Assembly (NCBI RefSeq): GCF_016545825.1
Contig: NC_052617.1
Location: 53,759,382-53,823,381, forward strand
Direction: 5' to 3'
DNA length: 64,000 bases
Source of the DNA: Eucalyptus grandis
Lineage: Eukaryota; Streptophyta; Magnoliopsida; Myrtales; Myrtaceae
Under the pieces are notes generated by a model. It did not search any database, had not been told where the DNA came from, and was given only the letters and a program-made list of their open reading frames with translations. Made by a program: the position numbers and the translations under genes. Below are positions 12,501 to 24,417 of the stretch, one piece after another; positions within the stretch are counted from its first letter, which is position 1, and each line of letters starts with the position of its first letter.

Positions 12501-13056
12501 TCACCGTCGCAGGAGCAGGAAGCAGAGCCGTCGCCGATCCGCGAGAGGAAGCAAACGATCAAAAAGAAACAAAACCAACCTCGGATCTCGGATTCACTCG
12601 CTCGTCAAGAGGGTAGAAGAGCCAGATCTCGGATTCGCTCGCTCGTCGCAACAAACTTCGGCCTTGATGGAGTGGTGCTTGGATTCAAATCGTGATGGAG
12701 TGGTACGAGTTGTAGGGAGAGAGACGAAGAAGAAGAGAGCCGTTGTCGCTGCAGAACAGAGGAGAAAGCGTTGAAAGAGTGTTAAAAGAGTTAGGGTTTT
12801 GTTTAGTATGGGTAAAATTGGACTTTTGATAAGATTTTGAGGGTAAAATAGGCAACCAGTAAAATTTCATTAATAAAGGGACTAGCATGCCGAAAATGCT
12901 GAAATGCCCAAAGCAGGTCCCCACCACTTTGCCGCTTTCAAGATTTCTAAAGGTCAGCATTTGGGGAATGGAAGCTCCAAATACCGAACCAAATACTAAT
13001 TCTTTTTCCCATGGGCTTTCGGGCCGAAAGCTCTAGGAAAGCGAACCAAATGCAAA
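9513..13056. mobile_element. Candidate 3.5-kb insertion carrying an RPL35 fragment
   Basis: The flanking sequence left (about 9370-9512) and right (13,057-13,200) is continuous in laccase intron 2 (about 18,195-18,470), so this segment looks inserted. The left end is GGGCCCGTTTGGTTCAGCTTTC; the right end reverse complemented contains TTTGGTTCGCTTTC, an imperfect terminal inverted repeat. TAT stands outside both ends. Inside I find no transposase. There is AT-rich sequence (9.6-9.95 kb), unremarkable sequence (10-12.2 kb) with a few short frames, and a damaged RPL35 exon with GC-rich leader-like sequence (12.28-12.65 kb). Two or more nested elements are possible. Confidence 0.45.
12285..12420 (-). 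pseudogene. RPL35: RPL35 (uL29) exon 2 relic
   Basis: On the minus strand, after an AG acceptor, the sequence encodes ARIKMHELRQKSKTNLLT, a stop, then [19 protein letters not shown] and APNKLSK, followed by GTACGT as a splice donor. This is the start of large-subunit ribosomal protein L35: intact plant genes read [27 protein letters not shown]. The stop (TAG, 12,365-12,367) sits where the family has Gln, a CAG to TAG change. Upstream lies a GC-rich leader-like stretch, but no ATGG with a GT donor that would supply the first codon. I found no later exons downstream (below 12,285). It is therefore a partial, dead copy, perhaps carried by the surrounding insertion. Confidence 0.75.
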
Positions 13057-13200
13057 TATGTCTTTACTTATCTGCATCGCTGTTTTGGGACGACCGCCTG
13101 GAGGTTACGAGGTTCGCGTCTGCCCCATCTCTCTCGGTTTGGGAGCCTAGCCTAGACATGTTTGAAACACAAGAAGCACCACATCTCTCTCGGATCGATT
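13057..13200. repeat. Laccase-intron-like fragment
   Basis: The sequence TCTTTACTTATCTGCATCGC through GCCTAGACATGTTTGA closely matches laccase intron 2 at about 18,340-18,470. The preceding part of that intron (18,195-18,345) matches about 9,370-9,512. Together they form a split copy of intron sequence without any laccase exon nearby. Confidence 0.6.
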
Positions 13201-16190
13201 CGGAATGAATTTTATTCATTTGGATGAAAAGTTTGCACAAAGTAAAATTCTAATTATGGTTTTCCTCTTCAAAGGAAAGTTCATCAAATGCCAAGAGATC
13301 ATGTGCGCTGGTGTTTGGATACCTCTTCTAGAGGTGAGGCGTTTCAACCTTGGACCCGAGGTTGGAAAGAAGTATTTTCAGATAAAGCACTAGGAATTTT
13401 CCAACAATTATATTGATCTCTGTTGAATAAATTGTAATGTATAATAGTAATAACACAGTGGCTTGCATTTAGAATAGTGTGCATCTTTATAGATACAAGG
13501 GAAAATTACCAAAAGAGTTCTTTACCAAAAAAAAAGTCTTAAATTTTATTATACGAATGCCAATTTAGTTCTAATCTTTTCAATTTAGCTAACTTAATCT
13601 TAAATTTTTTGATAATTTGTCAATATAGTCCTCCTGACTAATTTTGGCAATAAATTGGCCAAAATCAAAAAAAAATTATGACTAAATTGGCATCTATATA
13701 ATAAATTTAGGTATGATGATCACGTAGAACAAAATTATAATGTAACATTTCTCAATGATTCTTGCAACAAAAATATAGATCTCTTACTTCAACCACCAAT
13801 ACGTTGCATTTGCACAATTTTGTCTCTTCACTTATAGGATTGCAATGATAATATTAATTTGTTGGCACGTCATTATAAAAGATCTTGTCCATACTTCAAT
13901 ATCTATGTGATTACTTTTTATTTGCTTGATATGTGCGGCCACGACGACTTCTGTCTTTGCCTCCTCTGCCCGCCCCTCCCTCTGAGAGAGAGAGGTGACG
14001 GTAGCATCCTCGGCGGACTACATGCGACGACTGACACAGTGGGGTATGAAGACGGCTACGGGTGCACGTCGGGATTTTCTTGGCAATTGACAGAGGGGGA
14101 GGGGAAGTGACAGGGACAGCCCGTCTGTCATGTGGTGGTGGGGAGGGAAAGAAAAATAAATTTGGGAATTGGGGCAAATGGACATGGTGTGGTGTGGGGT
14201 GGGGTGAAATGGACGATGGTGGGTAGGAAAAAAAAAAATTGAGAGTGGGGAAATGAACGAGGGAAAGAAGAGAGTGGGAGTGGACCCAGCGGGGATTTTT
14301 TTTAATCGGAAAAATAAATAAATGAGATTAAAAAATAATTTCGAAAAATAAAAATATTGAATTTGAATTAAATTAATTAAAAATTAAAATGTTCATTTAA
14401 TATATAACGTGTCCCAACGTGTTGAAACTCTCTATTTTTTAGAAATTACGTGTCGACGTGTTGTGTCATGTTGTGTTGCGTGTCCGTGTCACATGTCCGT
14501 GCGACTTAGGTTGTGAGTAGGGTGACAATACATGCAAACGAGGTGTGAGAACAAATACCCTTCCTTCCCTAAATTGGGATAGGGTATCGGCATCTCCAAA
14601 ATCATTGTTGCTTGGGCTATTATTATCAAATTTGAACTAATCTAAGTGCCCTATAGCGCAAGGCATGTCCAGAGAATTCTTTACTCATTTAGGGTAAATC
14701 ATTGTAATGACTCGGCTATCTCGACTAGAACTAGCACAATAATTCCCTGCCCTTATTTAAATTTGAGTTCCCTAGGGTAAGAATTGAACCCACAACCATT
14801 AGTTCCTAAATTGAAAATATGGGATTGCTAGGGCAATTTTGGAATGTGTCATGTCCAGACAATTTAATATCTCTCATACAAAATTTAATGGGAGTTTAGA
14901 ATTTTCTATAGAAACGAATATCAAAGTACTTTACCTATTAGAAATGGGTGTCATTACCATAAGCATCTCACTTGTGAGATTATGTCTAGACACCATCTCA
15001 AGAAAAACCTCACCCAATTGCTCACCACATCGTTCTAGATCCATCCCTGTACCAAGAAACCTCTACCAAACATTGTTATTAAACCGCATAACTCGTCTGG
15101 AACGCAATCAATTTGCGACTAGCTGATGACTTCAAATGCTTAAAAGAAATATCTAAAATACTTCGTCCTTTCAGAGTCAAACCTTCTACTTTTGATTTTC
15201 AATATTTTCCAAATCCCGGGGCACTCACACTTTGATTTTTCTTAATGTGATATGCTCGCAAGCATTGAAATGGTACGATAATGACACGTGGATTGATATA
15301 ATGTTTTCTTGTACTTTCGGTCAAAATTTGATGAGTATTATATTAGTTCTGATGAGAAAGTTAAGAAATATTAATTTGACTTCTAAGAAGTTAGGACACA
15401 AAAGTCCTCCGCATGGGCACTTCAACAAACTTTCTTGCAAGTTGAAAAGCATCGTACCAAACAATTCCCGTGAGCAAACTTTATCTTCCCGCCGATGGCA
15501 GCCGCGAGGGCGTATATGTCCTGCTACTAATTTCCTGGTGCTGCTCCTGGCCGCCTTTATGGCCTTTCCTCATTCGCGATCCACTTTCAACAGCACGAAC
15601 GGCTCGACCTGGAACGCACGATGAACATCGGGGAATATTCGCCGAAAATTAGCACATGCATGTCAGAACGATATCCATAAATCTACTCCTCGATTGGTCA
15701 CACTCGAATAAGGATAAGATGCCTATTAACTAAGATTCCTTTTTTTTTTATTTGCTATCATTAGAAGGGTAGTGGAAAAGGCTGCCCATCTTAGGCGTTG
15801 TTATAAGAATTCTACACGCGCGACAATATGTTTGTTTTTGAGTAATAATTACTGCTTGTCCGGCGCTAATCCGTCACTGCCGTCCCACCACAGTCATAAC
15901 GGGAGTATAGCCTGATTATCTTGTGCCACAGCATGATCAACATCATGTCGCGGATAAATCAAGGCTTTCTAAGGTCGAGAATCGACTAGTGAGTATTGTG
16001 ACCCCTGACCAAAGGACCCAAATCACTTGAGAGCAAGTTCTGCACCATTAGGCCAACCATCATTGTGGTCCATTCGCAATTGTCCTGTAGACTCTGTTAA
16101 CAAGGGGCCTTAAACACCAACACAAAGAACCATCGTCTTACTTATGCACCACCGCCCTTCGTGTTACTTGTGATCAATGCATTGCAAATT
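13200..16190. repeat. Large duplicated block, copy 2
   Basis: Counterpart of 4,700-9,250. It lacks the hAT-like element found in copy 1 and has a shortened foldback MITE (13,500-13,715). The SINE-like body is at 14,520-14,840. Near 15,490-15,650 lies a hydrophobic-coding-like segment: frames here encode TNFLVLLLAAFMAF but are broken relative to copy 1. I see no intact gene. Confidence 0.7.
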
Positions 16191-17015
16191 TCAATTTTAC
16201 TAATTTAATCCTAAACTTTTTAACTTCTTACCAAATGAGTCGATTCGGCCAATTTTTTATTGGAATTTGCTGATGTAAATGTTGGTCATCCTACGTGCCA
16301 CGGGCTGCACGGCAGGTGCTGACATGGACAAAATTTATTTTTTAAAATATTTTTCCGGTTTTTTAAAAACATTTTTTCTTTTTTCTCTCTCTTCTTCCTT
16401 TGGCTGGTTGCCCAGCCTCAGGCGATTGGCCAAAGGCTGCGACTGATGAGGGTTGGCCTCCCGGCCTCAGGTGAGGTCACCTTCTCCAGGATTTGGCAAG
16501 GGCCGACCTCTCGCTGGCCTTAGGCAAGTCTCACCAAAGGCCAACAAGGGTCGGCCTCACCAAGATTTAGGGAGCAATGACCTCACAGGCCTTGGGCGAG
16601 GTTGCCCCTCTCCTGCTTCGAGTGAGGGGCTTGTGAGGCCGTCCCTCGCTTGATCCTCGCAAGGTCGCCCCTCACCAAATCCCAATGAGGGTGACCTCGC
16701 CTAAGGCCAATGAGGTTGACCCTCACCAAACGCAGCCTCTCACCGGTCGCCAGAGGCTAGGCGACTGGCCAGAGGAAGAAGAGAGAAAAAAATAAAAGAA
16801 AAATGTTTTAAAAAATAATAAATTATGTCTACGTTAGCGCTAACCATGCTACATAAGAAGACCGGCATTCACGTTAGTGAATTTAGGCAAAAATTGACTG
16901 GATTGATTCAATTGGCAAGAAATGAAAAGATTTAGGACTCAATTAAAAATTAAAAAGTTTATGACCGAATCGACAAAAATGCAATAGATTTAGACTTTTG
17001 AACAATCCATGTGGC
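16185..17015. mobile_element. Foldback MITE with GC-rich core (copy F3)
   Basis: Left arm TAATCCTAAACTTTTTAACT and right arm AAAAAGTTTATGACCGAATC with ATAGATTTAGACTTTTGAAC are inverted relatives. The core (about 16,398-16,785) is bounded by an inverted pair: CTTCTTCCTTTGGCTGGTTG on the left, and GCGACTGGCCAGAGGAAGAA on the right. The core consists of GGCGAGG/CCTCACC words. It sits just upstream of the laccase promoter. Confidence 0.65.
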
Positions 17016-17239
17016 TACGTTAATTTAACTAACATTTGAAAACACAATGTTCAAGAGAGAGCTCCGAAATTTGAAGAAATTCACAAACTTTTAAGGGACC
17101 ATAGTTTTATGACCAAAAAAGGGACCATATTTCCTTCGGATGGTAGAAATTTTTACAATTTTTGTGAGCGTACTCAATAAGTGGGCGTCTTGATTCGACG
17201 AGACGGCCACGCGTTTGCGCAGGAAGCATGTAAGACTCC

Positions 17240-17259
17240 CTCTCTCTCTCTCTCTCTCT
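17240..17259. repeat. (CT)n microsatellite
   Basis: About ten CT units lie roughly 430 bases upstream of the laccase start. Similar runs stand at 25,238-25,263, 29,022-29,042, (GA)n at 35,509-35,544 and CT-rich sequence at 36,916-36,940. Confidence 0.9.
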
Positions 17260-17688
17260 AATTAAAGATTTGACGGGGACGAATGCCGGACCCTTCCTTC
17301 CCCGAGACGTCGAATCCCACAGCCCCAACCATATATTCCTTAACCCCTTCAAAGCAAACCCCAGACCCCGCATCTGACTAAAGACTTTTTTTACGCCCGC
17401 AGCCCCACTCCTCCTCTTCCCTCATCTAACTTCTCTAACCAGAAGTCATTCCCCACGTGTGAGGGACGCTGGAAGTAGGAGGAGGAAGCAGCCGCCTCAC
17501 CTGGCTTTGAAATGGAGATCGCACCACCACCTCCTCCTCAACCTCGACCTCGACCTCCCTTTATTTACATCAACATACCCCCGAACCGGATAGCATCGTA
17601 CCAACATAGAGGCCTCGCCCCCAGCATTGTCGCCGCCCGACACTCCCATTCCCTGGTCCCCACGGCCAAAATACGAGAGAGAGATCCG

Positions 17689-20600
17689 ATGAAGATGGAG
17701 GGTGGCCGCACTCCCACCGCCTCGGCTCTGCTCTCTCTCCTAGTCGCGGCTGCCTTCCTCCTCGGCGCCGCCCATGGCAAAGTCCACTACTATGATTTCG
17801 TCGTAAGTGACAATCCAATCCCAGATGAGGCATGCATGCGCATCGCTCCACGTTTTAACGCCCGTATCATGTGTTCCGAACTGAGCATTGTTCACTCTGT
17901 TTCCTTTATCCGCTTGTCTGGTGCTCTATTCTTCGTACCTTATATTCATGTCGAATGACGTCGTGATTGCTTGTCTTTGGTCTGTGGTAGCTGAGAGAGA
18001 AGAACTACACGAGGCTGTGCAGCACGAAGAGCATGCTGGTGGTGAACGACAGCTTCCCAGGGCCCGTGATTCGAGTCCAGAAAGGGGACACGGTGTTCGT
18101 GAACGTGCACAACCAGGGCGATTACGGAATCACCATCCATTGGTACGTGCCTCCGCCTGATCTCGTTTCATACTCCGGATCGTGTTTTATAGTTTCCGGG
18201 GCCCTCTCTTGGCAATCCATCGGAAAATGGAAATTGCGGCCGTCAAGTACTGAATCGAGTTAAATGCTTCTCCCCTATTCCTGCTTCTTCCTCTTTGGCC
18301 CTAGCTATGGCGTCCCTCGCCATGAAGTCTGCTGTCGTGTATGTCTTACTTATTCGCATCGCTGTCCTGGGATTTCCGCCTGGGAGGTTTCGAGGTTCGC
18401 GTCTGCACCACCTCTCTCGCTTTGGGTGCCTAGGCTAGACATGTTTGAGAGACACAAGTAGTACCAGGACACGTTGCTGGTCAAAGGGATTTTGCTAGGG
18501 TTCGATTCGGACATCGAATTTGCATTAACTGAAGTTATCACTCGTTTCGTAGTGTATAACATAATTGAAGAAGAAAATACCAAATAAGCAACGTTTCTAA
18601 TTATTGATATGGTGCGGTCTTGATGTTTGGTCCCAAAGAAACTAGGATCATCAGGCCATGCTGCTGCTGATAGGAGTTGTGTTTTGATGTTGTATGTGAA
18701 TTCAACCGGTTCGGTCGTTTCACCGATAATATTATCCATTTGCAAAATGTTACTACAGGAAAGAATTCCTCGTAGAAAATCACTTGTGAGATTGAATATC
18801 ATTATTTGGCTATTGAGTGCTAAAGATATTTGAATTCTGATGCTGTCTCGATTGGAACACTCTCATCTACCATCATGGATTAGACCGTTTGAGGACCCCG
18901 ATCAAGCCATCAATCATTGACCTGTGTCTGGTTATTCGGGACTTGGATCCATCCATCTTATAGACCATTTAGGGCTTAATTTCACCGGTAAGATATGGAT
19001 CCAAACCTTGGAATAGCCTAGCTTGATTTACATGAGCTAGCCTCATTTCCGTACGATTTGGATTAGAGTATTGTCAACTTTTTTCAATTATGCCACTGAC
19101 GTCATGTTCACTGTCGAGCCATGTAGCCCAAAACTAAGATTGTGCAATTCCAATGATGAACTGATGACGGGTTCAAGAGGTGATGATTGCTACCATGCAA
19201 TTTATTTTTCGTCTTTCATTTCGATGACGTTTCTCAAGTCCATCTGTTCCAATGAAATTCCCTCTTATTTGCAAACATTTTTATCCAAAAAAATAAATTC
19301 CATGTGGAAACTACTTTGTATAAAATGACATCTCTCGTTATTTTATAATTTTTTCTAAAAATACTTTTGAGTGGCCCGACCAACGACTACCGGGTTCGAT
19401 TAGAAAGGTCCTTATTGAGTTTTCCAACATGATAAAAGAAATTCATGTACTTGTTAACACGATACATGTGTATGAGTGTCTGTTCAGCATTAAATTCAAG
19501 TACAATATCAATGATTGAACTTAGGTAGAAGTATCAACGATGAAATTAAGATGAAGATTCCCAACCGTTAGTCAGACCAAATTAATATCGTTGACCAACA
19601 ATAAGACACTTTATAACATTTTGTTGGTGATGACTAATTGGTGTCAATTTGTTGACTAAAAGTTAGAACCCCTCGATTTTTTCAATTATAATTTCGTTCT
19701 TTTTCTACGTCAATTGCACTAATTTTCATTTTGTCAAATTGTTCTCAGGCATGGCGTGAAGCAACCGAGAAATCCATGGTCGGATGGCCCAGAGTACATC
19801 ACCCAGTGTCCAATTTTGCCCGGGACTAACTTCACGTACGAGGTCATATTCTCGAAAGAAGAAGGGACTCTCTGGTGGCACGCGCACAGTGATTGGACCC
19901 GATCGAGCGTTCACGGAGCCATAGTGATCCATCCGGGCGAGGGAACCTCCTATCCCTATCCAACACCCGACGACGAAGAGGTCATTGTTCTCGGTAAGTC
20001 GACTTAAGTCATCGAAAAGCTTTGGATATCTTAATTATGAAATCTTTCTTGCATTCTTGACTGCGAATCCTCTTCTGTCCTTGTCCATAATTTCGCATAT
20101 CTCTCAGGATCATGGTACGAGGCCGATGTTAACCAAGAAGTCGCCGAGGACCTGGTAACCGGCGCAGACACTCCTCGTTCCATTTCTTATGTGATCAACG
20201 GTCAGCCCGGCGATTTTGCCAATTGCTCAAGAAGTAAGCCATGATATCAAACTTATAATGTCCTCATAGCTACGAGGGGCACTTAATTGGAAACCAAACT
20301 AAGCTACCAATCGGCTGTTCTTTTTCTTTGTTTTTTTCCCTGGCTCGCAGATTCGACGTACCGCAGGGTGGTCGATTATGGCAAGACCTACCTCGTCCGC
20401 ATCGTGAATGCAGACATGAACGCGGAGCTCTTCCTGGCAATTGCGGAGCACAACATGACTGTGGTCGGAATGGACGGCAACTATGTCAAGCCCGTGACAG
20501 TGGACTTCATCATGATAAGCCCCGGGCAGACCATGGACGTGCTGGTCACGATGAACCAGACCCCGGGCCACTATTACATCGCCATCAGACAGTATGACTC

Positions 20601-21704
20601 GGCCAGGCCGGACGTCACAGACTACGACAAAACCAACGCCACCGCCATCTTCATGTACAGTGGCAACTACACCACGCCGGCCAGTCCGGTCTTCCCTCAT
20701 AGCTTGCCGACATACGAGGACTTCATCGCGGCAGACACGTTTCTGGGGAAGCTAAGGAGCCTGGCCAGCGCCGAGCACCCGGTAGACGTGCCAATGAACG
20801 TAACCAAGAAAATGTACATCTCGGTCGAGATGAATCAGATCCTCTGCCCGAACGAATCATGCGAAGGGATTAATGGGAATCGGCTCTCGTCAAGCTTGAA
20901 CAACATTAGTTTTGTGAACCCCTCGACTGATGTACTTCTTGCCTACTACAGGTATGGCTACACCATCGCTATAACTCTAACACTTTCATTTACTTCCAAC
21001 TTCTTGCACGGTGGATTCTACGAGCGTATGAATCGTTAATAAAATGCACCAGGAACTTGAGCGGATACTACACCCCGGATTTCCCCAATTGGCCGCCTAC
21101 TATGTTCAACTTCACGGCATCAGATCTGCCATTCAACACGACGGTACCGATACAGGCGACGAAGGTGATGGTGCTGGAGTACGATGAGGAAGTGGAGATA
21201 ACATTCCAAGGGACCGAGGTGCTGAACGCCTCGGAGAACCATCCGATGCACGTCCATGGGTACAGCTTCTACGTCATGGGGTCGGGCTACGGGAACTTCG
21301 ACAACGAAACCGACCCGTTGACGTATAACTACGTCGACCCGTTGGAAGTGACCACAATCGGGGTGCCCAAGAACGGATGGGTAACCATCAGATTCAAAGC
21401 AAACAACCCCGGTGAGTTTTCCATCTCGCGACATTTCTTGCCCAATAGAAAATCGAGTATCGAATCGAAACGCTCATTTTTTTTTCCTTGACAAAATGCG
21501 ACAGGAGTATGGTTTTGGCATTGCCATCTGGACCGGCACCTCAGTTGGGGCATGAGCACAGCGATGATAGTGAAGAACGGCGGGACTCCAGAGACGAGCC
21601 TCCGGAGCCCTCCGCCTAATATGCCGCCTTGCCAAGCCTCTTTCGTGACGTATCTGGAGCCATTCGACGACCAAACGGATCAAATAAAACTCTTCTCCAA
21701 TTGA
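17689..21704 (+). CDS. LAC: Laccase (multicopper oxidase)
   Basis: A secreted blue copper oxidase that oxidises phenolics such as monolignols with reduction of oxygen to water. Exons 17,689-17,802, 17,991-18,142, 19,749-19,993, 20,108-20,233, 20,351-20,951, 21,053-21,411 and 21,505-21,704 join in phase with GT..AG borders to give 598 aa. The start chosen gives a signal peptide ([20 protein letters not shown].., about 30 aa). An in-frame ATG at 17,512 would add 59 Pro-rich residues and bury it. All copper ligand motifs are present: HWHG (88-91), WWHAHSDW (H133, H135), HPMHVHG (H476, H479, H481) and [12 protein letters not shown] (538-549, Met axial position). Residues [16 protein letters not shown] resemble the LAC14/LAC15 branch, but the subgroup is uncertain. 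Intron 2 is long (1.6 kb) and partly duplicated at 9.4 and 13.1 kb. Confidence 0.93.
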
Positions 21705-22970
21705 ATTTTGTACCCTCGCCCTCCGCCGCGTGATATAGTTGCATAGGAGATATATCCATATGTGAGTAATTACGAAAATCTACCTGAAGCCTAGCCACAT
21801 GGAGTGTCCATCCGTATGCGATAGCCGGTGACCAGTCTATACTATTTGTTGTGCTAAGAATGAGTATGCAGTAAGTTCTTAAGGATTGTGTTTGCCCAAA
21901 CGTCATTGGCGTTATGATTATCGAACCATGACGGTAAAACCGCAAGACCGACAACTCACCCATCCAACTATTGGAAAACTGTCGTTGGCTCTCTATTCCG
22001 ACCAACGTGGGATCGCCACCTCCATCATTAGCTGAACATCGACTATCCACAGCAAACCTTCACTACTGGCTCGCCATTTTCAGCCATCACCGAAAGCCAT
22101 CGTATTAATACCACCAAACAATGCCTTGAGCATTAAGAACAGTTGAGATAAGTCTGGAGATTCGAATACATTACCGGAGAAGCGATGATATGCACACTTA
22201 TGATCATCATCCATTTTCCTTCATCGAAGATAGCCAATTAACCAACGTGAGATTGTACGGTGCCCAGAAAGACCAAAAAGAAATGGTCAGATTTGGCTCT
22301 GGTGATGATGAATATGAATTAAATGGAATTAAATGGACAACAAATCAATCGTTTGTAAGCTATATTATTCACACATCCAGCAAATCCTGCACTGACTTTT
22401 ATTCATATTCTCATAGGCACATAATCGAATAGGTTATGGGCAATTGGTCGAGCGAGAGATTCTAACCATTGTGAGCTCAGATTCCGAATTAAATTGAGAC
22501 TATGACGAATGTGGGTTATCCGCACTTGAACGACAAATCTCAGCACGCTCAATTTCACATCATCGGAGAAGGCATCATTCTAGATAACAATTCTACAGCC
22601 AAACCGAGTAAAACTAAATGGAAAACCATTGAAACTACCTGGTTTATAATGTTTGTACTGTGACGGACAATCGAGTCGGCTACAAGATCGTTTGCGATTC
22701 ACCGACGAACGAAATCTTGGCTTCTCGAAGAATTGTCGAACGAAACCTGTTTTCCTCTGTCACATGATGTACGGGTTAATACCTCTAAATCTATTTCCCC
22801 CAATAGTAGTCACGACACCCTCGAATCTGCTCGGCCAAGAGCAGAATCAAACCGAGACCAACGTGAGGCCGGCTCTTCAGTAAACACGACTAAGATGAGG
22901 AACGGCAAACTCCAGCAAACAGCGGCTAATGGCGGTTGCTGAACGGTAAGTTGATTATCTAACAAAAATA
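21705..22970. other. Intergenic downstream of laccase
   Basis: Contains the laccase 3' region and ordinary sequence. No open frame here has recognisable homology. I see no transposon ends before the foldback element at 22,975. Confidence 0.4.
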
Positions 22971-22974
22971 AGGT

Positions 22975-23585
22975 GTCGACACACGTGAATAATTTTTGTA
23001 ATTTTTTTTTTTTTCCTTTTTTTCTTTTTCCTTTCTCTCTTCATGCTCGTCAATGGCCGATGACCTCCATCAGCCTCGTGTGAGGGCCGGGCTTCACCAG
23101 ACTGGGCAGGGGTGTGAGTTGCCCTCACCAAATAGGCAGATAGGGAGAGGGCGGCCCACGCCCCGCCAAGGAGGGCGTTCCTCGCCAGCACAGGTGAAGG
23201 CATCCCTTGTCAGACAGCAGCGCTCCTTGAGGCTGGCGAACTTCCACCAGCCATTAACAAGGCTTAGCGATGGCCGACAAAGGAAAAAAAAAAAAAAATT
23301 AAAATATTATAAAAATTATTCATGTTAACACTAATCATGTTATATATAATGGCTAGCGTTGAGTATGTACCACTACATCAACAATTTTTTTATTGTCGCT
23401 AAAAGATTTAGAACGAAATTGACAGATAAGGAAAATGTTCGGAACTAAATTAGTATAATTAAAAGGTTCGTGATTAAATGAATAAGTTGTCAAAATATTT
23501 ATGCTTAAATTGGCACAATCAAAAGGTTTAGAATTAAACTGACCCATATAATAAATTCAGGAATGTTTGAATAATTTTCCCTAAA
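22975..23585. mobile_element. Foldback MITE with GC-rich core, left arm truncated (copy F4)
   Basis: A pyrimidine tract (22,997-23,040) leads into a GC-rich core (about 23,045-23,280). That is followed by a purine tract and a long right arm with repeated AAAAGGTTTAGAATTAAACT-type words (23,380-23,560). The left AT-rich arm is almost missing. Core ends include ATGGCCGATGACC and GCGATGGCCGAC. Confidence 0.55.
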
Positions 23586-23599
23586 TTTTCCGTATAACA

Positions 23600-24417
23600 C
23601 TTTCTTATACTCAAAGTGACAGTAGACTCCCCATGTTTCATCCGCCAACCGATGGTCATTGTGCAATTTCATGGGGGCATTCATCACTTTCATCATGAAG
23701 GCCATTCTAATTATTTCACATGCTTGAATTATTACACGATTCAATAATTATTACAATTTTATGTCTCGAATTATCTTTTAATCGGAGAGTAAAGATTCAT
23801 GATGATGTGTGGACCCACGTTAGAGCCCAGCGTAAATTTCGGTATAGAATTAGATTGATATGATTATCTATCAACTTTAAAGTGAAGTTGACGTCACGAC
23901 AACATTTACAATAATAAAACTAAAATAGTCTTAGCGCAGGTACAATCAGTACATACAGAGAAGCGGTAGTACCAGAGCTTGAAAAGATGCAAGTACAGAA
24001 CTGTCCAATACTATTGTTGAATCTTTTATTACTTGAAACTGAGATTACTCTGATGCAATCGATTGGAGTAATTTGCACTTTGGCTTAATCTCTCATGACC
24101 GGTAAAAGAACGAGTTCAAATTCCCCCATTACTCTGTATAATCCAACCTGAATTTGACCATGCTGTCCGAGATCGTCCCCCGACTTGCAATTGGAGTCCG
24201 TGACAAAAACATGTCAACAATCACACATGTAATCGCTTGAGGACGGATCGACTAGTTTAGATCAAAATCAAGCAACGCCGAACCCAGTCTGATATGCGAA
24301 AACTGATCCAATAGACGGTCTCATAGGAAGCAAAAGACAGAAGGGAAGAAAAAAAAAAGGAACCTTCAATACCCACCTCAGCGAACCCAGAATGCTAAAC
24401 TTCTGAAAAGATCATAG
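23600..24417. other. Intergenic, nothing recognised
   Basis: Ordinary AT-rich sequence. A segment near 24,085-24,135 has a B-box-like GAGTTCAAATTCCCCC without a convincing A box, so I do not call a SINE or tRNA. Confidence 0.35.

Noticed and set aside
20299..20700. 133-codon minus-strand frame in laccase exon 5
   Set aside because: Shadow of the well-supported plus-strand laccase coding sequence.
24085..24135. Possible tRNA or SINE B box
   Set aside because: Only one box-like word; no A box at the right spacing and no cloverleaf. No tRNA or rRNA gene was found in the window.
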